Origin: Cryptosporangium sp044454545
GTDB taxonomy: Bacteria; Actinomycetota; Actinomycetes; Mycobacteriales; Cryptosporangiaceae
Length of the DNA stretch: 64,000 bases
Direction of reading: 5' to 3'
Assembly: GCF_044454545.1 (NCBI RefSeq)
Contig: NZ_JBITDV010000003.1
Span: 186,001-250,000, forward strand
A model generated the notes under the pieces. The model did no database searches, was not told where the DNA came from, and worked only from the letters and a program-made list of their open reading frames with translations. Each line of letters opens with the position of its first letter. Position 1 is the first letter of the stretch. Positions 7,836 through 16,697 of the stretch are shown here, piece by piece. Position numbers and translations under genes: made by a program.

Positions 7836-9397
7836 CGCAACGACCGTCCCGGCAGCGCAGAGGTCCGCCGCCCGTCGTCGATCACTCGCACACCGTCCAC
7901 GAAGACGTACGGGATGCCGACCGCGGGCCGGCGGGGATCGTCGAACGTGGCGCCGGCCGCGACCGTCGCCGGATCGAACAACACCAGGTCGGCCACCGCG
8001 CCCACGTTCAGCACGCCGCGGTCGGCGAGCCCGAGCCGGGCCGCGGGGCGCCCGGTCATCCGGGCCACGCACTCTTCCAGCCCGAGGACCCCCTCCTCCC
8101 GCGCGTAGTGGCCGAGGTACCGCGGGAACGTCCCCCACGCCCGCGGATGCGGGCGCCCTCCGACCAGCAGCCCGTCGCTGCCGACCAGGTGCCTCGGGTG
8201 CCGCATGATCCGGCGGACGTTCGGCTCGTGGCCGACGTGCTGCAGGATCGTGGTGCCCAGGCGATCGCGGCGGAGCACGTCGGCGAAGACCTCGAACGGG
8301 TCGCGGCCGGACTGCGTGGCCAGCGAGGCGATCGTGGAGCCGACGATCTCGGACAGCTCCGGGTTGCGGACGCCGGAGATCTGCAGCGTGTCCCACTCGG
8401 CGATCACCCCGTGGCAGCCGTCGGAGCCGGTGACCTCGAGGTGCTCGCGGATGCGCGCGAGCGCGGCCGGATCGCTCAGCCGGGCCAGGGTCGCCTCCGG
8501 GCCACCGGTCGCGGACCAGCTCGGCAGCACCGCCGCCAGCGTCGTCGAGCCGGGCAGGTAGGGGTAGGTGTCGAGCGTGACGTCGATGCCGTCGGCCAGC
8601 GCCGCGTCGACCAGCGCGAGCAGCTCACCGGCGCGGCCGCGGTTGACCGAGAAGTTCATCGTCGCGTGCGTGAGGTGCAGGGCGACGCCGCTCCGGCGGG
8701 CGACCTCGACCATCTCGGCGTACGCCTCGATCGCGCCCTTCCCGTAGGAGCGCTGGTGCGGCGCGTAGAAGCCGCCGTGCTCCGCGACGACACGGCAGAG
8801 CGCCACGAGCTCGTCGGTGTCGGCGAACATGCCCGGCACGTAGGTGAGGCCGCTCGACAGACCGGCCGCGCCCTCTTCGAGCCCTTCGCGCACGAGCGCG
8901 GTCATCCGGCCGAGCTCGTCCGGCGTCGCCGGCCGGTCTTCCGTTCCGACGACCATCATGCGGACGCTGCCCTGCGGCACGAGGTAGGCGACGTTGACGG
9001 CCGCCCCGGCGTCGACCGCGTCGAGATAGCCGCCGACGGAGCGCCAGGGGATGTCGTCGGGGACGCCGTTCCACCCGGCCAGTTGCTCGCGGAGGATCGG
9101 CAGCGTGGTGTCGTCGATCGGGGCGTAGCTCAGGCCGTCTTGCCCGACGACCTCGGTGGTGACGCCCTGGGTGGTCTTGGCCAGGTGCTCGGGGTCGAAG
9201 ACGACCGCGAGGTCGGAGTGGGCGTGCATGTCGATGAAGCCGGGAGCGAGAACGAGCCCGTCGGCGGCCAGCTCGGACGTGGCCGAGCTGACTTCGCCGA
9301 GCTCGGTGATCCGGCCGTTCTCGATGAGCGCGTCGCCGCGGTAGCCGGGGGCTCCGGTGCCGTCGATGATCGTGGCGCCCCGGATGGCCGTGCTCAT
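7832..9397 (-). CDS. N-acyl-D-amino-acid deacylase family amidohydrolase, candidate N-acetyl-D-glucosaminate deacetylase
   Basis: The product is 521 aa with a metal-dependent amidohydrolase fold. Metal ligands include His58 and His60 in DMHAHSDL, plus HLTHATMN and a late HVGHEPN; an Asp is likely at VGSDG. The family hydrolyses N-acyl-D-amino acids. Here the operon also encodes a fold-III PLP enzyme, KDPG aldolase and GntP permease, and a KDG-type kinase and RidA lie across the divergent promoter. From this I infer that the substrate is an N-acyl amino sugar acid such as N-acetyl-D-glucosaminate. D-aminoacylase on real D-amino acids remains the alternative. The ATG at 9397 overlaps the preceding stop (ATGA). 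Confidence 0.85.
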   Translation of the reverse strand: MSTAIRGATIIDGTGAPGYRGDALIENGRITELGEVSSATSELAADGLVLAPGFIDMHAHSDLAVVFDPEHLAKTTQGVTTEVVGQDGLSYAPIDDTTLPILREQLAGWNGVPDDIPWRSVGGYLDAVDAGAAVNVAYLVPQGSVRMMVVGTEDRPATPDELGRMTALVREGLEEGAAGLSSGLTYVPGMFADTDELVALCRVVAEHGGFYAPHQRSYGKGAIEAYAEMVEVARRSGVALHLTHATMNFSVNRGRAGELLALVDAALADGIDVTLDTYPYLPGSTTLAAVLPSWSATGGPEATLARLSDPAALARIREHLEVTGSDGCHGVIAEWDTLQISGVRNPELSEIVGSTIASLATQSGRDPFEVFADVLRRDRLGTTILQHVGHEPNVRRIMRHPRHLVGSDGLLVGGRPHPRAWGTFPRYLGHYAREEGVLGLEECVARMTGRPAARLGLADRGVLNVGAVADLVLFDPATVAAGATFDDPRRPAVGIPYVFVDGVRVIDDGRRTSALPGRSLR

Positions 9398-10647
9398 CCG
9401 AACACCGTGCGGACCAGATCGACGACGACCGGCTGCGGCGCGTGGGCGTCGTCGATCACCGGGAGCAGGCGCCACTTGTCGAACGTGGTGCAGGGGTGGG
9501 AGAGGCCGAGACGGAGGACGTCACCCACCCGGACGTTCTCGGCGTCGCCGGTGAGGCGGAGGAACGTGTGCTGGTCGGCGAGGGCGGTGACCTCGACGTT
9601 CTCCAGCGCTTCGGTGGGGGCGGTGCCGTTGCGGCGGATCGCCTGCACCTCGGGGAGGCCCTCGTCGAACGGGAGGTCGCGCTTGCCGCCGTCGGCGAGT
9701 GCGAGGCCGGGCTCGGGACGGGAGATCACCCGGACCCAGCCGTGGAGCGCGGCCCGGAACGACGGACCGGCGGCCCGGTTGGACGGAGTGATGTCGCGGT
9801 AGAAGCCGTCGTCGTGGGCAACGTACGCACCGGAGCGGACGACGACCCGGGTGCGCGGCGGGTCGTGCAGGGGCGCGAGCACCTCGGCGACGACGTCGAA
9901 GTAGGCGCTGCCGCCGGCGGTGAGGATGAGCTCGCCGTCGTGCTCGCGACGCAGGGCGGTGTGCAGTGCGGCCAGTTGGGACAGGTAACCGCGGACCGTC
10001 TCCAGGCTCGCGGGCGAGGCGTCGTGGGCCAGCGCGCCTTCGTATCCGGCGGTACCGGCCAGGCGGAGGCCCTTCGTCGTGGACACCGCACGGGCGGTGT
10101 CGAGCGCCGCCTCGATCGACCGGGCACCGGTGCGGCCGCCGGGCGCACCGAGATCGACGAGGACGTCGATCGGCTGGGCGGCGTCGGCGACGTGCGGCGC
10201 CATCGCTTCGACGACGTCGACGCCGTCGGCCCAGACCAGTACCCGGGCCGTGCGGGGGGCACCCAGCAGGCGCAGTACGTCCGGGACGAGGACCGGATAG
10301 GCGGCCAGCACGCACGGCACGCCTTCGGACAGCGCGAACGCGAGCTGCCAGGGCGTCGCGACCGTGATGCCCCAGGCGCCGTCGTCGAGCTGGGAGCGCC
10401 AGAGCGACGGGGCCATCGTGGTCTTGCCGTGCGGAGCGAGATCGACGCCCGTTCGCTCGGCCCACTGCGCCAGCGCGGCGCGGTTGTTCGACAGCGCCCC
10501 GGCGTCCAGCGTGACCAGCGGGGTCGGCAGCGTGGCCAGCCCCGGTTCGCCGGCGACGAAATCGGCGCCGGTGCGCCCCCAGGCGCTGGCCGGGACCGCC
10601 TTCTGCTCCGGACCCAGCAGCCCGACCTTCTCCGCGTCGTAACGCAC
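9394..10647 (-). CDS. Fold-type III PLP enzyme of the D-threonine aldolase/D-serine dehydratase family, candidate D-glucosaminate dehydratase
   Basis: The product is 417 aa from a GTG at 10647 with GGGAGG six bases upstream; the in-frame ATG at 10674 lacks a site. The N-terminal alanine-racemase-like barrel holds PLP Lys75 in DLAPHGKT. The C-terminal beta domain carries the metal-site signature SHPCTTFDKW near residue 397, as in D-threonine aldolases and eukaryotic-type D-serine dehydratases. D-glucosaminate dehydratases, as I recall, also belong here, and their product 2-keto-3-deoxygluconate is what the adjacent kinase and aldolase would use. A D-amino-acid aldolase or dehydratase role is the alternative. 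Confidence 0.85.
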   Translation of the reverse strand: MRYDAEKVGLLGPEQKAVPASAWGRTGADFVAGEPGLATLPTPLVTLDAGALSNNRAALAQWAERTGVDLAPHGKTTMAPSLWRSQLDDGAWGITVATPWQLAFALSEGVPCVLAAYPVLVPDVLRLLGAPRTARVLVWADGVDVVEAMAPHVADAAQPIDVLVDLGAPGGRTGARSIEAALDTARAVSTTKGLRLAGTAGYEGALAHDASPASLETVRGYLSQLAALHTALRREHDGELILTAGGSAYFDVVAEVLAPLHDPPRTRVVVRSGAYVAHDDGFYRDITPSNRAAGPSFRAALHGWVRVISRPEPGLALADGGKRDLPFDEGLPEVQAIRRNGTAPTEALENVEVTALADQHTFLRLTGDAENVRVGDVLRLGLSHPCTTFDKWRLLPVIDDAHAPQPVVVDLVRTVFG

Positions 10648-10673
10648 CCTGCGCCTCCCTGCGTTGCGCTCCA

Positions 10674-10689
10674 TGCAATGGGCGTTGCA
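10674..10689. promoter_or_regulatory. Inverted repeat in the divergent promoter, likely IclR-family operator
   Basis: TGCAA-TGGGCG-TTGCA (10674-10689) lies in the 72-bp gap between the leftward catabolic operon and the rightward kinase-IclR-RidA operon. A further GCGTTGC sits at 10660-10666. The IclR regulator encoded at 11664 is the obvious candidate ligand. This is inference from position and symmetry. Confidence 0.5.
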
Positions 10690-10719
10690 CATTGAGTGGG
10701 ACCGTTTTAGCATCGGCGC

Positions 10720-11667
10720 ATGCGGAAGGCAACGGGTCGGGGCAAACCGATCGTCTGTGTCGGCGAAGCGATGGCGGTCCTGACCCCGGCGCGAGACGTT
10801 CCGTTGCGCGACGCGTCGGAGTTCGTCCGGACGATCGGCGGGGCCGAGCTCAACGTCGCGCTGACGCTGGCCGGGCTGGGCGTGTCCGCGGCCTGGCTGT
10901 CCCGGCTCGGCGACGACGGGTTCGGCCAGCACGTGCTGGCGGTCGCGTCGGCCGCCGGTGTCGACGTGGGTGCGGTCGAGAGCGACGGCACCCGCCCGAC
11001 CGGCCTGTACGTGAAGGCGCCGGGCACCGCGGTCGACGGCTCGCGCCGCTCCGCGATGCTGTACTACCGCGACGGGTCGGCGGCGTCCGCGCTCTCCCCC
11101 GCGTACCTGAGCCGCCCGGCGGTCGCGTCCGCACTGGCCGCGGCCGGGGTCGTCCACGTCAGCGGCATCACGCCGGGCCTCTCCGACGACGCGGCGGCGT
11201 TCTGCGACGCGCTGCCTGCCGCCTGCCCGGACGCGGTGCTCACCGTCGACCTGAACTACCGCCCTGCCCTCTGGCGCGAGCGCGACGACGCGGCCCTCCG
11301 CCGCCTGCTGGCCGCCGCCGACGAGGTCCTGCTCGGCGCCGACGAGGCCCTCACCGTCTTCGGCACCACCGATCCCGGCGAGCTGCGCCGCGCGCTGCCC
11401 CACGCCGGCCGCATCCTGCTCAAACAGGAGCAGCACGGGGTGCGCGTGATCGACGCCGAATCACAGCACGTACCGGCCCTCACCGTCGACGTCGTCGAGC
11501 CGGTCGGCGCCGGTGACGCGTTCGCGGCCGGCTACCTCGCCGGGCGGTGGCACGACCTCGACGTGCGGTCGGCGGTCGTGCTGGGGCACCGCTGTGCGGC
11601 GGCCGCACTGGTGGTCCGGCAGGATCGACCGGTGACGCTGCCCGCCTGGGAGGATCTCGCCGGATGA
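10720..11667 (+). CDS. kdgK: PfkB-family carbohydrate kinase, probable 2-keto-3-deoxygluconate kinase
   Basis: The product is 315 aa. The N-terminus (PIVCVGEAMAVLTP) and GGAELNVALTLAGLG match ribokinase/PfkB signature 1. Signature 2 is DVVEPVGAGDAFAAGYLAG, with catalytic Asp in GAGD. KDG kinases of this family phosphorylate 2-keto-3-deoxygluconate to KDPG, which fits the KDPG-type aldolase across the divergent promoter. The gene overlaps the following IclR gene by 4 bases (ATGA). Confidence 0.85.
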   Translation: MRKATGRGKPIVCVGEAMAVLTPARDVPLRDASEFVRTIGGAELNVALTLAGLGVSAAWLSRLGDDGFGQHVLAVASAAGVDVGAVESDGTRPTGLYVKAPGTAVDGSRRSAMLYYRDGSAASALSPAYLSRPAVASALAAAGVVHVSGITPGLSDDAAAFCDALPAACPDAVLTVDLNYRPALWRERDDAALRRLLAAADEVLLGADEALTVFGTTDPGELRRALPHAGRILLKQEQHGVRVIDAESQHVPALTVDVVEPVGAGDAFAAGYLAGRWHDLDVRSAVVLGHRCAAAALVVRQDRPVTLPAWEDLAG

Positions 11668-12410
11668 GCCAGTCAGTTGCCAGGGCGCTCTCCCTGCTCG
11701 ATCGCGTGGCCGGCGGCACCGCGACGCTCGGCGAGCTGGCCGCCGCCGAGGGCGTGCACAAGAGCACGGTGCTGCGGCTGCTCCGCGTCCTGGAGGAGGA
11801 GGGGTTCGTCCATCACGACGGCGAGCACCGGTACGTGCTCGGCCCGCACCTGTTCCGGCTGGCCCAGCAGGCGCTCGACTCGTTCGACGTCCGGGTCGTG
11901 GCGATGCCCCGGCTCAAGGCGCTCCGCGACGAGATCGCGCAGACCGTGCACCTCGCGGTCCTCGACGGTGCGGTCGCGATCTACGTCGACAAGCTGGAGC
12001 CGCGCGAAATGCCGGTCCGGATGGCGTCCCGAATCGGGAAGACCGCGGCGCTGCACAGCACCGCGGTCGGAAAGGTCCTGCTCGCGGGTCTTGATCCGGC
12101 CGAGCGGGACGAGGTGATCGCCGACCTGGTCTATCAGCGGTTCACCGACCGGACGCCGGGCGGCCCCGAGGAACTCCGCATCGAGGTCGCACACGCCGTC
12201 GAGCACGGGTGGGCCGAAGATCACGCCGAGAACGAGACGTTCATCAACTGCGTCGGCGCCCCGATCCGCGGCGCCGACGGCCGGACGCTGGCCGCGGTCT
12301 CGGTGTCCGTGCCGGACGTGCTTCTGCCGTACGAGGGTGTGCTCGATCTGGTGCCCGCCCTGCTCGAAGCGACGACTGACATTTCCCGCGAGTGTGGATA
12401 CCGAGTCTGA
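11664..12410 (+). CDS. IclR-family transcriptional regulator
   Basis: The product is 248 aa. Residues ~2-60 are a winged helix (ALSLLDRVAGGTATLGELAA, HKSTVLRLLRVLEEEGF). The rest is the IclR effector domain with typical TAALHSTAVGKVLLA, ENETFINCVGAPIRG and AAVSVSVP. IclR proteins bind small metabolites and usually regulate the adjacent catabolic genes. This one is sandwiched in the kinase-RidA operon and probably acts on the divergent promoter at 10648-10719. Confidence 0.92.
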   Translation: MSQSVARALSLLDRVAGGTATLGELAAAEGVHKSTVLRLLRVLEEEGFVHHDGEHRYVLGPHLFRLAQQALDSFDVRVVAMPRLKALRDEIAQTVHLAVLDGAVAIYVDKLEPREMPVRMASRIGKTAALHSTAVGKVLLAGLDPAERDEVIADLVYQRFTDRTPGGPEELRIEVAHAVEHGWAEDHAENETFINCVGAPIRGADGRTLAAVSVSVPDVLLPYEGVLDLVPALLEATTDISRECGYRV

Positions 12411-12418
12411 GGAGACGC

Positions 12419-12817
12419 ATGCGTACCGCGATCAGCACCGACCGGGCCCCGGCCCCCGCGCACACGTTCGCGCAGGGCGTCCGGAAAGGACCGATGCTGC
12501 AGGTGTCCGGCCAGGGGCCGGTCGACCCGGCCACGAACGAGTACCTCCACCCCGGCGACGTCGCCAAACAGACCGAGCAGACGCTGCGCAACGTCGAGGC
12601 GATCCTCACGGCGGGCGGCGCGAGCTTCGACGACGTGATCATGCTGCGCGTCTACCTCACCGACCGGGCCCACTTCGCCACGATGAACGAGGCCTACGGC
12701 GAGTTCGTGTCGTCGCGGGTCACCTCCGGCGTGCTGCCGGCCCGCACCACGGTCATGACCGGCCTCCCTCGTGAGGAGATGCTCGTCGAGATCGACGCCC
12801 TCGCCGTCGTCGAATAG
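12419..12817 (+). CDS. ridA: RidA (YjgF) family enamine/imine deaminase
   Basis: The product is 132 aa, start ATG at 12419 after GAGGAGA. RidA-fold motifs are present: MLQVSGQGPVDP, QTEQTLRNVEAIL, and the active-site Arg and Glu in PARTTVM and EIDALAVV. RidA hydrolyses reactive 2-aminoacrylate or imine intermediates released by PLP dehydratases. That matches the fold-III PLP enzyme across the promoter, whose dehydration would yield such an enamine. Confidence 0.9.
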   Translation: MRTAISTDRAPAPAHTFAQGVRKGPMLQVSGQGPVDPATNEYLHPGDVAKQTEQTLRNVEAILTAGGASFDDVIMLRVYLTDRAHFATMNEAYGEFVSSRVTSGVLPARTTVMTGLPREEMLVEIDALAVVE

Positions 12818-12835
12818 CTCACGCACTCGGCCGGA

Positions 12836-14254
12836 TCAAGGAAAGGCGGCACCGTCGTCTCCGAAGGGCCGGGTCGTGACGCTCACCTGGCGGAGGTAGA
12901 ACTCGCCGCTCATTTGACCGGGAGGCACGCTCTGCCACCGGGAAAACCTGCCGTCGGTGCCGACGCGGATGACGAGCACCTGATTCTGCGTCGGCCCTCC
13001 CCACAATGCGAGCACCGTTTCCAGGTCCGACTCGTCCCAGGCGGCAGCGCCGTATCGGGGGCAGCGCCCGGCCGCGACCTGGAATCCGTACACGGTTCCG
13101 TCAGGGGCATCACCGGAAAGCGCGAGCACGTCTTGCGGGGGCCGCCAAGTCCCACTCGGCAGCATCTGCACCAGGCGCCAGATCCGGTACTTTCCCCCGG
13201 CGGCGGCGGTGAAGAAGATGCTGACTCCGTTCGGCTGAGCAACGAGTGCCGCGCTACTCACCGGGCCGAATCTCACACCCGTCGCCTGCTCGACATCCAC
13301 CCAGGGAGATACCGCCCGGAAACGGCTGAACGCCACCCCGTTGCCGTCGTGCGCCGTGCCCCAATCACTGGCCACACTGTGGAAGAGATGACCATTACTC
13401 ACCACGATCAGGTGTAATTGGCGAGTGGTCAGGTCGTCCCCGATCTGGCGCATGGCGCAATGCGTGATGTCGCCCCACGGCGTGGAGTCACCGGCTCCGG
13501 CGACCGGAGGCGCCGGAGGGTTTCGCGGCGGCGGCCCGCCCAGCGGAGACGGCGGGGGCGGCCGGAAGTACCGGTCTCCGTAGAGAAGATCCTGAATGCG
13601 GGTAGCGGAGCCGGCGGTGCCACGAGCGGCGTTCGGCGCGGCCGCCTCCAGCAACCACGTGGTCCGCGCTCTGGTGTCTTGCGTTCGGCCTCCCGCGCAG
13701 GCGAACACCTGCGGATTCGCGTCGCCGACCGTCATCAGATGGGGGACGTAGAACGCCGCGGTCTCCGGCGTATCGAGCTCGACGCCGCCGTTGTGTGCGG
13801 TACCGCTGCCGACCGGCCCGCTCCAGACGCCCATCGCGTCCTGCGTATGAATGAACCAAGCACTGCCGAGGGTGTCGTCCGGGCCGGGATCCGCATGCCG
13901 GGTCGCCGGCGTGGCCTGGCCCCGGAAGACGACGGGCGAGCCCGGAATGTGTTGCCATACTTCGCTGACGTCGTACGTGTCGGGAATTCCTGAAGCGCTG
14001 AATCCGATCCCCGGATTCCCTCGCGGACCGGACATCGGCCTACATGGCGTGAAGTGCGAGCCGTTGTCGGGTGAAATCGCATCGGAAACGAAGACGCGAC
14101 CATTCCAGCCCACGACGCGTTGGTCGCCGACGGCGCAAAGGATTGTGCAGGCCGGATGAATCGCCAACGCTGACCCCCGACAACAAACGTGTAGCGCGGA
14201 TTGATCGGAGCGTAGCTTCCGGGTAATTATTCGGTCGGCTCGTATCCGCGTCAA
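12836..14254 (-). CDS. Hypothetical protein with propeller/lectin-like repeats; start uncertain
   Basis: An open frame of 472 codons. Its sequence has the feel of tandem beta-propeller blades (WNGRVFVSDA, then LHLIVVSNGHLFHSV and KYRIWRLVQMLPSGTW, many Trp/Gly turns), separated by a Pro-rich linker (RPPPPSPLGGPPPRNPP, ~235-255). No signal peptide is visible. The only upstream start is a TTG without ribosome site, and the first in-frame ATG is ~75 codons further in, so the true start or an N-terminal deletion is unclear. It shares no operon with its neighbours. A secreted sugar-binding or toxin-like repeat protein is possible; I could not name the family. Confidence 0.6.
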   Translation of the reverse strand: MTRIRADRIITRKLRSDQSALHVCCRGSALAIHPACTILCAVGDQRVVGWNGRVFVSDAISPDNGSHFTPCRPMSGPRGNPGIGFSASGIPDTYDVSEVWQHIPGSPVVFRGQATPATRHADPGPDDTLGSAWFIHTQDAMGVWSGPVGSGTAHNGGVELDTPETAAFYVPHLMTVGDANPQVFACAGGRTQDTRARTTWLLEAAAPNAARGTAGSATRIQDLLYGDRYFRPPPPSPLGGPPPRNPPAPPVAGAGDSTPWGDITHCAMRQIGDDLTTRQLHLIVVSNGHLFHSVASDWGTAHDGNGVAFSRFRAVSPWVDVEQATGVRFGPVSSAALVAQPNGVSIFFTAAAGGKYRIWRLVQMLPSGTWRPPQDVLALSGDAPDGTVYGFQVAAGRCPRYGAAAWDESDLETVLALWGGPTQNQVLVIRVGTDGRFSRWQSVPPGQMSGEFYLRQVSVTTRPFGDDGAAFP

Positions 14255-14310
14255 GCAAACGGAACCCGGCCGTTGTCCGCTGCCCGCGTGGTCGGCGGGC
14301 AGGCGTCCGG

Positions 14311-15516
14311 CTAACTGGGACGGGGCGCCGCCGAACGGTCGAGGACCAGGTCACGCGCGGCGGAGAGCCCGGACGCGAGAGCACCGAGCAGGACGGCGTC
14401 GCCGCCGAGGGTGGAAACCTCGATCCGGGGCGGATCCAGCGCGACGAGGTGCCCGAGGCGGTCGAGCAGCGGGCCGGTCAGCAGGTCGCCGGCGTGGCTG
14501 CCGACGCCGCCACCCAGCACGACGAGTTCCGGGTCCAGCACGGCGGCGATCCCGGCGACGGCCCGGCTGAGGTGATCGACCTCCAGGTCGACCGCGCGCA
14601 GCGCGGCCTCGTGTCCGGCCCTGGCCGCGTCGAGGACGTCCTTCGCGGTGGCCGGGGTCGTCAGCCCGAACCGTTCCGCGGTCGCGACCAGACCGGCGGC
14701 CGAGGCGACCGACTCGAACATGCCCCGGCCGTGGACGCCCGGCTGCCGGAGCAGTGGGTCGCCCTCGCCGATCGGCAGGTAACCGATCTCGCCCGCCGCG
14801 CCGCGGAAACCGCGGTAGAGCTTGCCGTCGATGACGATGCCCATGCCCATGCCGGTGCCGATGGAGAGGTAGACGAAGTGCCGGACGTCGCGGCCCAGGC
14901 CGTAGGTGGCCTCGCCGACCGCGGCGAGGTCGACGTCGTTCTCGACCAGGTACGCCGGACCGGCCAGGTCGGCCAGCCGGTCCACGCTGTTCGGCTGCTC
15001 CCAGCCCGGCAGGTTGGGCGCCAGGTGCAGGGAGCCGTTGGCCTTGTCGTGGATGCCGGGCGTGCCGAAGACCGCGAGCGTGACGTCGCCGCGGGTGATG
15101 CCCGCGGTGGCGGTGAGTTCGTCGGCGAGCCGGGTGAGCTGGGCGACCAGGTCGTCGGTGCCGGGACCGCGGGACGGGTCCTCCGCGCGGGCCAGGACGT
15201 CGCCGACCAGGTCGGCCAGCGACATGCGCACGTACTCGCGTCCGATGTCGACCGCGAGGACGTAACCGGCCTCGGGCCGCACCTCGTACAGCAGCGCGGA
15301 GCGACCGGCCGGTCCGGAACGCAAGCCGACCTGGCGTAGCAGGCCCGCGCCCTCCAGGTTGCTCAGCGCCAGCGCGACCGTCGGTTTCGACAGCCCGGTC
15401 ACCTGCGCCAACTCGGGCCGGGACGCCGTCCCGAGACGGAAGACCGCGGCGAACACGGCTCGCTCGTTGATGACCCGGAGAACTGTCGTCGTACTCGCGG
15501 TCGCAGTGCTCTGCAC
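14311..15516 (-). CDS. ROK-family transcriptional repressor (NagC/XylR type)
   Basis: The product is 401 aa from a GTG at 15516, placing the usual ~15-residue lead before the winged helix (ASRPELAQVTGLSKPTVALAL). The ROK fold follows: VLAVDIGREYVRMSL, ENDVDLAAVGEA, YLSIGTGMGMGIVIDG, GFRGAAGEIGYLP. The zinc motif CxCGxxGCxE of many ROK proteins is absent. It diverges from the sugar ABC importer at 15633, so it most likely represses that operon in response to its sugar. Confidence 0.9.
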   Translation of the reverse strand: MQSTATASTTTVLRVINERAVFAAVFRLGTASRPELAQVTGLSKPTVALALSNLEGAGLLRQVGLRSGPAGRSALLYEVRPEAGYVLAVDIGREYVRMSLADLVGDVLARAEDPSRGPGTDDLVAQLTRLADELTATAGITRGDVTLAVFGTPGIHDKANGSLHLAPNLPGWEQPNSVDRLADLAGPAYLVENDVDLAAVGEATYGLGRDVRHFVYLSIGTGMGMGIVIDGKLYRGFRGAAGEIGYLPIGEGDPLLRQPGVHGRGMFESVASAAGLVATAERFGLTTPATAKDVLDAARAGHEAALRAVDLEVDHLSRAVAGIAAVLDPELVVLGGGVGSHAGDLLTGPLLDRLGHLVALDPPRIEVSTLGGDAVLLGALASGLSAARDLVLDRSAAPRPS

Positions 15517-15540
15517 GTCACCAGGCTGCCACACGCATTC

Positions 15541-15572
15541 GTAAAGGTCACTTACCAACTTTGTAAAGGTCA
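15541..15572. promoter_or_regulatory. Paired GTAAAGGTCA sites, probable ROK operator
   Basis: GTAAAGGTCA occurs at 15541-15550 and again at 15563-15572, 22 bp apart (two helical turns), in an AT-rich part of the 116-bp divergent promoter between the ROK repressor and the sugar importer. Confidence 0.6.
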
Positions 15573-15632
15573 TTGCCAAATGACCGCCGATGCCCCACGA
15601 TCTGCTGCACACCCCGCGAGAGAGGCATCGTC

Positions 15633-16697
15633 ATGAGGGCCAGAGTCTTCGCCGTGTTAGCCCTTCTACTCGTGAGTGCCTGCAGCAACGGATCGTCGTC
15701 GTCGGGCGACTCCGGCGAGAAGACGATCGCGCTGTTCCTGCCCGAGTCGAAGACCACCCGCTACGAGGCGTTCGACCGGCCGTTGTTCGAGGCCAAGGTC
15801 AAGTCGCTCTGCGGCGACTGCAAGGTCATCTACTCCAACGCCGATCAGGACGCCGCCAAGCAGCAGCAGCAGGTCGAAGCGGCGCTCACCCAGGGCGCGG
15901 ACGCGCTGGTCCTGGACGCCGTCGACGCGAGTGCGGTGGCGCCGCTGGTCAACCAGGCCAAGCAGAAGGACGTGCCGGTCGTCGCGTACGACCGTCTGAT
16001 CTCGGGCATCACCTACGAGTACTACGTCTCGTTCAACAACGTGCGGGTGGGCGAGATGCAGGGCCAGGCCCTGCTCGACGCGCTCGGCAAGGCCGGCACC
16101 ACGGCCAAGGGCCAGATCGTGATGATCAACGGGGCACCGACCGACCCGAGTTCGGCCGACTACAAAAAGGGCGCCCACAACGTGCTCGACGGCAAGGTGA
16201 AGGTCGGGCGTGAGTTCGACACCCCCGACTGGAGCCCCGACAAGGCCCAGCAGGAGATGGAGCAGTCGATCACCGCGCTCGGGCGCGACCAGATCGTCGG
16301 CGTGCTCTCGGCCAACGACGGCATGGCCGGTGGGGCCATCGCGGCGATGAAGCGGGCCGGATACTCCGCGCTGCCGCCGATCACCGGTCAGGACGCCGAA
16401 CTCGCGGCCGTGCAGCGGATCCTCACCGGTGAGCAGTACATGACGATCTACCTGGACATTCGCAGCGAGGCCGAGAAGGCCGCCGAGCTCGCGGTGGCGC
16501 TCGTCCGCGGTCAGAAGCCCGACGCTCCGACGCAGGCCGACAACGGCTCCGGCAAGGTACCGGCGTTCCTGCTCGACCCGATCGCGGTGACCGCCGACAA
16601 GGTGAAGGACACGATCGTCAAGGACGGGTTCTACAAGCCGGCCGAGATCTGCACCGCGGAAGTGAAGGCGGCGTGCACGCGAGAGGGCATCCAGTAA
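15633..16697 (+). CDS. Sugar ABC transporter substrate-binding lipoprotein (xylose/ribose type)
   Basis: The product is 354 aa, starting at an ATG after GAGAGAGG. The signal peptide ends in the lipobox VSAC (Cys17). The mature part is a periplasmic-binding-protein type 1 fold: IALFLPESKTTRYEAFD, a QGADALVLDAVD cleft segment, PVVAYDRLISG and VGVLSANDGMAGGAI. It closely resembles XylF-type proteins. It heads an operon with ATPase, permease and ROK kinase under the divergent ROK repressor. Xylose is plausible but unproven. Confidence 0.88.
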   Translation: MRARVFAVLALLLVSACSNGSSSSGDSGEKTIALFLPESKTTRYEAFDRPLFEAKVKSLCGDCKVIYSNADQDAAKQQQQVEAALTQGADALVLDAVDASAVAPLVNQAKQKDVPVVAYDRLISGITYEYYVSFNNVRVGEMQGQALLDALGKAGTTAKGQIVMINGAPTDPSSADYKKGAHNVLDGKVKVGREFDTPDWSPDKAQQEMEQSITALGRDQIVGVLSANDGMAGGAIAAMKRAGYSALPPITGQDAELAAVQRILTGEQYMTIYLDIRSEAEKAAELAVALVRGQKPDAPTQADNGSGKVPAFLLDPIAVTADKVKDTIVKDGFYKPAEICTAEVKAACTREGIQ

